DNA from: Bombus terrestris
Taxonomy: Eukaryota; Arthropoda; Insecta; Hymenoptera; Apidae
DNA: 64,000 nucleotides
NCBI RefSeq assembly: GCF_910591885.1
Contig: NW_025963548.1
Coordinates: 5,137,501 to 5,201,500, forward strand
Reading direction: 5' to 3'
Position 1 is the stretch's first letter. Each line of letters starts with the position of its first letter. The notes below the pieces were generated by a model. It saw nothing but the letters and a program-made list of their open reading frames with translations, did no database searches and was not told where the DNA came from. Position numbers and translations under genes: made by a program. Positions 48,045 through 56,465 of the stretch are shown piece by piece.

Positions 48045-49250
48045 GTTATATACTATTACGTTATGGCGTATAACGCTATATTGCATCACCCCGTGACGTA
48101 TAACGTTTTGAACTAATACGTAATAACGTATAGCGTTACATTGCATCACTATAGGAAGTAAAACGTTATATACTATAACGTTATGAAGGAAGAACGTTAT
48201 ATTGCATCGATATATGACGTACACCGTTATGAACTATGACGTTATTACACATAACGTTATATTGCGTTACTATAGAACGTATAACATTACGAACTATTAC
48301 ATTAAAACGCATAACGTTATATTGCATCACTACATGAAGTATACCGTTATGATCTATTACATTATAACGTATAACGTTATATTGCATCACCATGTGACGC
48401 ATAACGTTATGAACTACTACGTTATAACGTGTAACGTTGTAATGCACCACTATATGACGTATATTGTTTTGTACTATTACTTAATGACGTCTAACGTTAT
48501 ATTGCATCTCTATATGAAGTATACCGTTATGTTGCATCACTATATGACATATAGCGTTATGAACTATGACGTTATGACACATAACGTTTTATTGCATCAC
48601 TATAGGACGTATAACGTTATATTGCATCACTAAATGACGTATAACGCTATATACTATTGCGCTATGAAGGAATAACTTTATATTGCATCACTATATGACG
48701 TATAACGTTACATTACATTACTATAGGACGTAAACGTTATAAACTATTGTGTTATAATGTATAACGGCATATTGCACCACTATATGATGTATATCGGTAT
48801 ACTGCGTCACTATGTGACGTATGACGTTTTGTACTATTACGTAATAACGTATAACGTTATATTGCATGACTACAGGACGTATAACGTTATATTGCATCAC
48901 TATAGGACGTATAACGTTATAAACTACTATGTTATAACGTATAACACTATATTGTATCACCATGTGACGTATAACGTTTCGAACTAATACGTAATAACGT
49001 ATAACGCTATATTGCATCACTATATGAAGTATACCGTTATGAACTATAACGATATGAAGGAATAACGTTATATTGCATCACTATTGGACATATAACGTCA
49101 TATTGCATCACCATATGACGTATAACTTTATGAACTAAGACGTTTTATCACATAACGTTATATTGCATCACTATATGACGTATAACGTTACATATTATTG
49201 CGCTGTGAAGGAACAACTATATATTGGATCACTATATGACGTATAACGTT
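48045..49250 (+). repeat. Duplicated block, copy 1 (offset 2,225)
   Basis: It starts near the unusual ATCACCCCGTGACG monomer at 48,085 and recurs at 50,310. Shared variants include TATAGGAAGTAAAACG, TCGATATATGACGTACACCG and GTTTCGAACTAATACG. About 1.07 kb of other satellite separates the two copies, so this is not a simple tandem repeat. Confidence 0.85.
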
Positions 49251-50269
49251 ATATTACATTACTATAGGACGTATAATGTTATAAACTATTGCGTTATAAT
49301 GTCTAACGGTATATTGCACCACTATATCATGTATAACGGTATATTGCATCACTATAGGACGTATAACGTTATAAACTATTGTGTTATAATGTATAACCGT
49401 ATTTTGCAAAACTATATGATGTATGACGTTGTACTGTATCACTATATGACGTATAACGTTATGAACTATTACGTTATAACGCATGGCGTTATATTGCATC
49501 ACTATAGGACGTATAACGTTATATACTACTACGTTATAACGTATAACGCTATATTGCACCACTCTATGATGTATAACGTTTTATTGCATCACTATAGGAC
49601 GTATAACGTTATATACTGTTCCGTTATGAAGGAATAACGTTATATTGCATCACTATATGACGTATAACGTTATGAACTGTGACGTTATAACACATAACGC
49701 TATATTGCATCAGTATAGGACGTATAACGTTATATTGCATCATTATATGTCGTATAACATTATATTGCATCACTATATGACGTATAACGTTATATTGCAT
49801 CACTATGTGACGTATAACGTTATATTACATTGCTATAGGACGTATAATGTTACAAACTATTGTGTTATAATGTCTAACGGTATATTGCACCACTATATGA
49901 TGTATAGCGGTATATTGCATCATTATATGACGTATAACGTTTTGTAATATTACGTAATAACGTATAACGTTATATTGCATGACTATAGGGCGTATAACGT
50001 TATGTACTATAACGTTATGAAGGAATATCGTTATATTGCATCACTATATGACGTATAGCGTTATATTGCATCACTATAAGGCGTAAAGCGTCATATACTA
50101 TTACATTATAACGAAGAGCGTTATATAATATTACGTTGTCGCGTATAACGTTATATACTATTACGTTTTGACGTATAACGTTATATACTATTACGTTTTA
50201 ACGTATAACGTTATACACTCTTACATTATAACGTATAACACTATATTGCATCACAATAGGATGTATAAC

Positions 50270-51470
50270 GATATATACTATTACGTTATGGCGTATAACG
50301 CTATATTGCATCACCCCGTGACGTATAACGTTTTGAACTAATACGTAATAACGTATAGCGTTACATTGCATCACTATAGGAAGTAAAACGTTATATACTA
50401 TAACGTTATGAAGGAAGAACGTTATATTGCATCGATATATGACGTACACCGTTATGAACTATGACGTTATTACACATAACGTTATATTGCGTTACTATAG
50501 AACGTATAACATTACGAACTATTACATTAAAACGCATAACGTTATATTGCATCACTACATGAAGTATACCGTTATGAATTATTACATTATAACGTATAAC
50601 GTTATATTGCATCACCATGTGACGCATAACGTTATGAACTACTACGTTATAACGTGTAACGTTATAATGCACCACTATATGACGTATATTGTTTTGTACT
50701 ATTACTTAATGACGTCTAACGTTATATTGCATCTCTATATGACGTATACCGTTATGTTGCATCACTATATGACATATAACGTTATGAACTATGACGTTAT
50801 GACACATAACGTTATATTGCATCACTATCGGACGTATAACGTTATATTGCATCACTAAATGACGTATAACGCTATATACTATTGCGCTATGAAGGAATAA
50901 CTTTATATTGCATCACTATATGACGTATAACGTTACATTACATTACTATAGGACGTAAACGTTATAAACTATTGTGTTATAATGTATAACGGCATATTGC
51001 ACCACTATATGATGCATATCGGTATATTGCGTCACTATGTGACGTATGACGTTTTGTACTATTACGTAATAACGTATAACGTTATATTGCATGACTACAG
51101 GACGTATAACGTTATATTGCATCACTATAGGACGTATAACGTTATAAACTACTATGTTATAACGTAAAACACTATATTGTATCACCATGTGACGTATAAC
51201 GTTTCGAACTAATACGTAATAACGTATAACGCTATATTGCATCACTATATGAAGTATACCGTTATGAACTATTACGATATGAACAAATAACGTTATATTG
51301 CATCAGTATTGGACATATAACGTCATATTGCATCACCATATGACGTATAAATTTATGAACTAAGACGTTTTATCACATAACGTTATATTGCATCACTATA
51401 TGACGTATAACGTTATATATTATTGCGCTATGGAGGAATAACTTTATATTGCGTCAGTATATGACGTATA
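50270..51470 (+). repeat. Duplicated block, copy 2 (offset 2,225)
   Basis: Partner of 48,045-49,250. Scattered differences are visible (AAGTATACCG at 48,516 against ACGTATACCG at 50,741; GATGTATATCGG at 48,786 against GATGCATATCGG at 51,011). This pair is older than the near-identical duplications in the first 10 kb. Confidence 0.85.
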
Positions 51471-52110
51471 ACGTTATACTCTATTACTATAGGACGTAAA
51501 CGTTATAGACTATTGTGTTATAATGTATAACGGTATATTGCACCACTATATGATGTATAACGGTATATTGCGTCACTATGTGACGTAAAACGTTTCGTAC
51601 TGTTACGTAATAACGTATAACGTTATATTGCATGACTATAGGGCATATAACGTTATGTACTATAACGTTATGAAGGAATATCGTTATATTGCATCACTAC
51701 AGGACGTATAACGATATAAACTATAGTGTTATAATGTATAACGGTATATTGCACCACTATATGATGTGTAACGTTATGTTGCATCACTATATGACGTATA
51801 ACGTTATGTACTATTCCGTTATAAAAGAATAACGTTATATTGCATCACTATATGACGTATAACGTTATATTGCATCACTATATGACGTATAACGTTATGA
51901 ACTATTACGTTATAACGCATGGCGTTATATTGCATCACTATAGGACGTATAACGATATATACTACTACGTTATAACGTATAACGGTATATTGCACCACTA
52001 TATGATGTGTTACTTTATATTGCACCGCTGTATGACGTATAACGTTATGTACTATTCCGTTATGAATGAATAACGTTATATTGCATCACTATATGACGTA
52101 TAACGTTATA

Positions 52111-52410
52111 TTGCATCACTATAGGACGTACAGCGTCATATACTTTTGCGTTATAATGTATAACGGTATATTGCATCACTATGTGACGTACAACGTTATG
52201 AACTATTACGTTCTAACGCATAACGTTATATTGCATCACTATAGGACGTATAACGTTATATTGCATCACTATAGGACGTATAGCGTCATATACTTTTGCG
52301 TTATAATGTATAACGGTATATTGCATCACTATATGACGTACAACGTTATGAACTATTACGTTCTAACGCATAACGTTATATTGCATCACTATAGGACGTA
52401 TAACGTTATA
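52111..52410 (+). repeat. 150-bp (five-monomer) tandem duplication
   Basis: The run from TATAGGACGTACAGCG at 52,121 recurs 150 bp later with TATAGGACGTATAGCG. Both copies contain ATACTTTTGCG and ATTACGTTCTAACGC. Beyond about 52,440 the monomers become poorly matched (for example GATAACG missing a base at 52,458) up to the island edge. Confidence 0.85.
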
Positions 52411-52675
52411 TTGCATTACTATATGACGTATAACGTTTTGTACTATTACGTAATAACGATAACGTTATATCGCATCACTATATGATGTATAACGTTTTGA
52501 ACCACTACATAATAACGAATAACTTTAATTGCATCAGTATATGACGTATATCGTTATGAACTATCACGTAATAACGTATAAACTTATATTGCATAACTCT
52601 ATGACGTATACCGTTATTTACTATTACGTTATAACGCATACCGTTTCATTGCATCACTATATGATGTATAACGTT

Positions 52676-52679
52676 ATAT
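52676..52679. other. Left target-site duplication ATAT (candidate)
   Basis: ATAT at monomer positions 4-7 immediately precedes the island. An identical ATAT at 56,466-56,469, also at monomer positions 4-7, follows it. Joining 52,673-52,679 to 56,470-56,492 gives a full 30-bp monomer identical to the one at 49,518-49,547. Confidence 0.6.
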
Positions 52680-53439
52680 TGTTACGTTTGGCTATCCAAA
52701 TTTTGAAATTTTAAACAATGTAGTAGTCGCTGCCACCAGAAACAGTCTATGGACTGTTTCAATTAGATATTTCTCGTTAGACTAGGTAGCGTGGATTGGA
52801 GTTTAGGTCACTGGTCAACGATCTCCACGTTTCGGCTAACCTGCTATGCGCAGGAATACTAGCACGGGAAAGGATTGTTTGGAATAAACAATTATATTAT
52901 AAGTAATTATTACTGGCGGAATTAATGACGAATTATACTAATTATTGATATTAATCATTATTTTAATTATTAATTATTAATAATGATTATAAGTTGACTC
53001 ACCTGACGTTGGCCTCCGCTGGGGTGATTCCGGTTTTACAAATATTGACACTTCTATAATTTTTGTTTTAATCTTTATTTGACTTGAACAGTGTAAACAA
53101 CAGTGTGTCCGGACGTGTTTAACCATTCGAAATTCTAACACAAAAACTTGAGCCAACTATTGTTTTAATTCTAACTGACTAGTAACAATTATTTTATAAT
53201 TCGAACTGACTAATAACATTTATATCTCGTAACTCTTAAACTCGAACTGGAACGAACAATTATTCTCTAATCCTAACTTAAATTCTAATTAAATCAACTG
53301 AACGAACTGATATCAGACTCACTCAAATTCAATTGGACGACTAATATCAATTATCTGCTTTTTCTACCGAAACGAACCGATTCAACTAATATCGATTATT
53401 CCGATTATTCTCTTATTTTAACTGAACCACTAACAATTA
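52680..53439. other. Non-coding left part of the island
   Basis: No open frame of note. The first 200 bp have near-average GC and contain two short hairpins: 52,739-52,760, and CCTGC...GCAGG near 52,842. It then turns AT-rich with AATTATTAATTATTAATAATG-like sequence to about 52,990. From about 53,150 it passes into loosely repetitive CGAACTGA, ACTAATATCGATTATT and AACTGA phrases that grade into the minisatellite. Confidence 0.6.
52739..52760. other. 9-bp stem, 4-base loop hairpin
   Basis: GAAACAGTC (52,739-52,747), loop TATG, then GACTGTTTC (52,752-52,760): a perfect inverted repeat 60 bp inside the left end of the island. No T-run follows, so it does not look like a terminator. Confidence 0.6.
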
Positions 53440-53725
53440 ATCGCTAACGCTAACGCTAACAATTAATCTTACTCTATTCTTTTATTCAACTGACCCGCTA
53501 ACAATTACTCTCTTCTATTCCTTTGTTCAACTGACCCGCTAACAATTACTCTCTTTATTCTTTTATTCAACTGACCCGCTAACACTCTCTTTATTCTAAC
53601 CGGTAACGATTACTCTCTGACTATATTCTAACTGGTAACGATTACTCTCCTTATTCTAACTGGTAACGATTACTCTCCGCTAACACTCTCTGACTATATT
53701 CTAACTGGTAACGATTACTCTCTTT
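53440..53725 (+). repeat. Degenerate 27-46-bp minisatellite
   Basis: The first part repeats TTCAACTGACCCGCTAACA at 53,485, 53,526 and 53,566 (spacing 41 and 40 bp). The second part repeats ATTCTAAC, C/T, GGTAACGATTACTCTC at 53,593, 53,625, 53,653 and 53,698 (spacing 32, 28 and 45 bp). A short CTAACG triplet lies at about 53,443-53,461. Spacers vary, so this is an old or slippage-prone tandem array. Confidence 0.8.
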
Positions 53726-53755
53726 TGAATTGTGTCGCTACACTTTTTATAATAA

Positions 53756-53785
53756 CATCCCCAATGGGATGACAGTCACGTGACA
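53756..53785. other. Hairpin followed by GTCACGTGACA
   Basis: CATCCC (53,756-53,761), loop CAAT, GGGATG (53,766-53,771), then GTCACGTGACA at 53,775-53,785. The last 11 bases are identical to the last 11 bases of the island (56,455-56,465). If they mark the end of a left LTR, that LTR would be 1,106 bp, but the sequence upstream of the two copies does not match. Confidence 0.4.
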
Positions 53786-54250
53786 GTTCATTCCGGCGGG
53801 AATCGCAATGCTGCAGGTTTTCAGAGTTTCCATGAGAGAACGTGGATTTTGATGATTACAGGTTATGTTGAGTCATGGACACAAAAGCGTCCGCGCCTGT
53901 GCGAACTGTGTGAGTATGTGTTTTTAGTATTCTATCTCGTTTCGCATGTTGTTTGTTTCCTTAAACTTGTGAATTTGTTTTAGCGCAAGAGGGGGAAGAT
54001 ATGTGAATGGTACGAGATGACGTGATCGACGTGCGTGTGTGAATATGTGCAAAGGATGATGCTGAAGGGGCGGTTTTCCATCCAAATAGGCACAGTGGCA
54101 CCTTCGTTGGCGTCGTGTCCTGATGATCTTTTGACAATTTGGTTTTATTTGACAATATGAGATATATTTTGCTCCTTGTAGATTTATATGTCCATATTTG
54201 CTATATATTAAATCGTGTATATTTTATATTACTTTCTTGTTATTAGGTTA

Positions 54251-54514
54251 TTAGTTGTGTAACTCCAGTTTCTGATCTATGGAAAGTGGTGAAACGTCTT
54301 CACGAAATACAATTTCATTCGTTTTCCTCCCTTGCATTGGCACGCTGTGAGTGGTGTCGGCTTCCAGATGAGGTTTGTGCATCTTGATTATTATGTGTTT
54401 AATGATAGATACGGAGGTATCTTTGTCAGAGGTTCCCATGCGGACTGTCTCGGAGTGTATCTTGTTATGATTTCTTTTATTTAGTTCATCCTGCTTCTTT
54501 CGCGTTTTATTCAC
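54251..54514 (-). pseudogene. Possible decayed element-derived protein fragment
   Basis: An 87-codon minus-strand frame with hydrophilic, mixed composition, unlike the low-complexity frames around it. The middle reads KMHKPHLEADTTHSV. From memory this recalls a segment with a GH..., E.D..H pattern in uncharacterised, repeat-derived insect proteins. I cannot name the family or verify the match. The first residues (MNKTRKKQDELNKRNHNK) look like chance translation. No splice or promoter context is evident. It could equally be a random open frame. Confidence 0.17.
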
Positions 54515-54830
54515 TGCATATGATATTTCAGTGCAAGAAGAAGAAGAATTGTAAAGAATCCGTAAGTGGCCCTAGAAGACGCAGTAATCGTGTGAGGTGT
54601 TGTCGGCAGGAACGAAGAGTCGAAGTTGTTGAAGAAGTCGTGTGATATTTGTATTGTTTCTGGTTATATACGACGCTATTTCACATATCTATGTATATAT
54701 ATATATATTATTATTATATATTATTATATTAAATCTTCAGTTGGTTTAGTTGAATGTTCAGTAATGTAATTTTCACAAGGTGGTTTTGTATATTAGATGA
54801 GCAGTTGTTCGATATAATAATATGTGTGTA

Positions 54831-54888
54831 TATATATATATACATTTCACAATGTAATTTTCCATTATGTGAAATATATATATGCATA
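54831..54888. repeat. Imperfect inverted repeat in TA-rich DNA
   Basis: ATTTCACA at 54,844-54,851 pairs with TGTGAAAT at 54,868-54,875, and the arms extend outward through TA runs with one mismatch (C54,843 facing A54,876). The loop is 16 bases. The dinucleotide runs make the outer part easy to form by chance. Confidence 0.55.
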
Positions 54889-55465
54889 TGTATATGTGCG
54901 TGTATTGTTATTCTCATTGTTTCTCGGATCGTTGATTGGTTGAATATTCCATAATGTGGATTTCGTATATAATTCTCTAGGTTCGTAGAAATGTAATTCT
55001 ATATATTTATTTCTTTGCGTTTTAATGGTTTAATAACGTATACATACATATATATATATGTCGGAGATGAAAGAACACCGGAACTCCTCCTTGGATTCGC
55101 GGGAATACCGCAACTCTGTAACTTAGATTAAACAAATGCCGCACCGATTATTCGAGATTTATGAGCATGAGCTTGGGCTCGAGGCGACAATCAGTCGCCG
55201 AACGTAGCCGCGGTCAAAGGGATGAACGTTTTATCTAACAAAGGCACAGAGTAACTCTATACCTCTCCTTAAAAGAAATAGTCGTAGCGATATGTGGCAG
55301 TAAATACTTCAATAGTTTCTATCCCGCGGCCCGCCACACGCAGATTTTGTCCTCCGGGTAAGATGATCGCCGGCTGTCGGCATGCCTTTGTGGCGTATGT
55401 TTAGCTAACGTGAGGACCCGCTATAGATCTTAAGATTTAGTCAAGCGAAGTCCGTCAAATAGACT

Positions 55466-55762
55466 TTGTTGCAACTACGGGAAGATAGGAGAAACCTATC
55501 TTCCACGAGCGTTGCCCCCCGTCAACAACCTCCCCTGAAGGGCGGCCAGCATCTCTTTCAAAACGCCGATATGGAGATCGACCAATTAGCAACAGCGCTA
55601 ATTTCCCTCTCCTTTGGAACGAAAGCTTTCTTTGACGAATCCGAGGATCTCATATCCTTAGACCCACCCAATATAGTTTTCCTGGACGACATCGTCGAGA
55701 CGGAGAGTCATTCTTTCGTACGATCTCATCGACCAATGACAGTGCCACCTTACAACCAGTGA
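55466..55762 (+). other. Open frame inside the candidate LTR
   Basis: A 98-codon frame opening at TTG. The first ATG is at 55,571 and leaves 63 codons starting MEIDQLATALISLSFG. It is the only island frame with balanced composition, with an acidic centre (FFDESEDLISLDPP). I recognise no domain. It lies upstream of the AATAAA. It may be chance coding potential in a GC-richer LTR, or a short exon-like remnant. Confidence 0.2.
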
Positions 55763-55906
55763 ATACCTCACATCTAGTTAACAAGGAGTTAGACTTGAGC
55801 TGTGCGAGAACATACGTTTACCATCCCGTGACCGCGGATTCGTTTCGAACCTAAGGTCATTATCACTAGTGCTACGAGTGCTTAATCTTGTTATTAAGCC
55901 CGTGCT

Positions 55907-55912
55907 AATAAA
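55907..55912 (+). promoter_or_regulatory. AATAAA poly(A) signal (candidate)
   Basis: AATAAA followed by a GT-containing stretch (CTCCGTTGTATC) within the next 15 bp, inside the candidate LTR. The position is typical for the R-region end of an LTR. The hexamer alone is common in AT-rich DNA. Confidence 0.4.
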
Positions 55913-55995
55913 CTCTCCGTTGTATCACGACAATGGTTAATTATAATGAAAATTCATTAAACGCCCATCTCCATAATCCTGACTACAATCAGACA

Positions 55996-56465
55996 TATAT
56001 ATTATGAATTTTTTCCAAAGATACGCGTACGCATGTGCATATCTATATATGTGTGTGTCGCAGAGCAATCTTGTATACAATTTTCACTTTTATTAGAATG
56101 CTGATGTAGTGTAGTATATTTTATTTCTTTTATATTTTATTAGATTACCAATTATTCAGATTCACGAAGTAGGTCACACACACAGACATGCATACACGTG
56201 TTTTCGCAGAGAAATCTCATACATTTGAATCGCGGCTTGTTTTATTTATTGGTTCATTTAATTATTTCATTTTATTTGTATTTTATATGCCATTGCTGAT
56301 TGGTTGTAGTGTTTCTTCTTATTGATTCATTTATTTCATTTTCATTGTCTGTCGTATAATTCTTTTTATTTTGATTGGTTAGTTATTAGTTAATTTACTA
56401 TTATTGGTCGTGTTTAATTATTCATAAGTTATTGGTTCGTGGCGTCACGTGGCGTCACGTGACAA
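55996..56465. other. Non-coding right part of the island
   Basis: AT-rich, no gene. A loose direct repeat pairs CGCAGAGCAATCT (56,059) with CGCAGAGAAATCT (56,205). ATTGG-type motifs recur at 56,248, 56,299, 56,374, 56,404 and 56,432. The end holds TGGCGTCACG twice in tandem (56,441-56,460), followed by TGACA, the terminus of the island. Confidence 0.6.

Larger units (their letters stand above)
1..52679 (+). repeat. Left satellite array, ~30-bp monomers
   Basis: Continuous head-to-tail array of roughly 1,700 monomers, open at the window start. Family A has the first half GTTATATTGCATCAC and the second half TATATGACGTATAAC. Family N has the first half GTTATGAACTATTAC and the second half GTTATAACGTATAAC. 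They agree at 21 of 30 positions; the clearest switch is positions 6-10 (ATTGC versus GAACT), while positions 1-5 and 22-30 are shared. A common A variant has TATAGG instead of TATATG. Some monomers are 31 bp, ending GAAGGAATAAC, GAATGATTAAC, GAAGGAAGAAC or GAAGTTATAAC. All monomers read in the same orientation. I see no gene inside. The many open frames on both strands follow from the 10-codon period and mostly open at TTG rather than ATG. A centromeric or heterochromatic location is inferred, not shown. Confidence 0.97.
53786..55058. other. Non-coding middle of the island
   Basis: No convincing gene. Short frames occur (53,780-53,983 plus; 53,961-54,155 minus; 54,251-54,514 minus), but only the last looks protein-like. 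There is a small AAG run at 54,535-54,546, AT/TTA-rich microsatellite sequence at 54,691-54,733, and TA runs at 54,829-54,842 and 55,041-55,058. Confidence 0.6.
55059..55995 (+). mobile_element. Candidate nested solo LTR, 937 bp
   Basis: It begins TGTCGGAG and ends CAGACA, so the termini TGTC and GACA are inverted repeats of the TG...CA class. TATATA lies directly before (55,053-55,058) and directly after (55,996-56,001), consistent with a 4- or 6-bp target duplication, though the left side lies in a TA run. GC content is clearly higher than in the DNA on either side. AATAAA at 55,907-55,912 sits 84 bp before the end, where an LTR poly(A) signal is expected. No primer-binding site or internal domain follows, so the full element would have been lost by LTR-LTR recombination. 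It contains an open frame from 55,466 to 55,762. Orientation rests on the AATAAA. Confidence 0.55.
52680..56465. mobile_element. LTR-type composite insertion in the satellite
   Basis: This 3,786-bp island begins TGTTACG and ends CGTGACA. These are imperfect inverted termini (six of seven bases) of the TG...CA type seen at retroviral and LTR-retrotransposon ends. It is flanked by ATAT duplicates, and its removal restores an intact monomer. Four-bp duplications with an AT-rich preference are known for insect Ty3/Gypsy elements such as 17.6 and 297. I find no gag, protease, reverse transcriptase, RNase H or integrase frame, no clear primer-binding site, and no long similarity between its two ends. 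It may be a decayed or non-autonomous element, a chimera, or a very long solo LTR. Without the nested LTR and one 6-bp target copy it would be about 2,843 bp. Strand is not assigned. Confidence 0.5.

Noticed and set aside
47415..48224. Long minus-strand open frame (269 codons), and similar 124-254-codon frames across the arrays
   Set aside because: Decapeptide-periodic translation of a 30-bp satellite, open on both strands at once, mostly opening at TTG, with identical copies everywhere. No sign of a real protein.
52790..52870. tRNA-like stretch (GGTCAACGATC with nearby hairpin)
   Set aside because: No acceptor-stem pairing, no anticodon arm and a poor B-box match.
53443..53461. CTAACG repeats as a telomere-like tract
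   Set aside because: Only about three units of a hexamer that matches no common insect telomere repeat (TTAGG), embedded in a minisatellite.
52719..53742. Alternative LTR with TGTAG...CTACA ends
   Set aside because: Ends are plausible, but flanking bases (AACAA and CTTTT) show no target duplication. The 52,680-56,465 limits fit the satellite phase better.
53780..53983. 67-codon plus-strand frame in the island
   Set aside because: Short, no recognisable motif, no homolog recalled and no coding context.
54729..54954. Overlapping short frames rich in Ile, Tyr and His on both strands
   Set aside because: Translations of TA microsatellite DNA.
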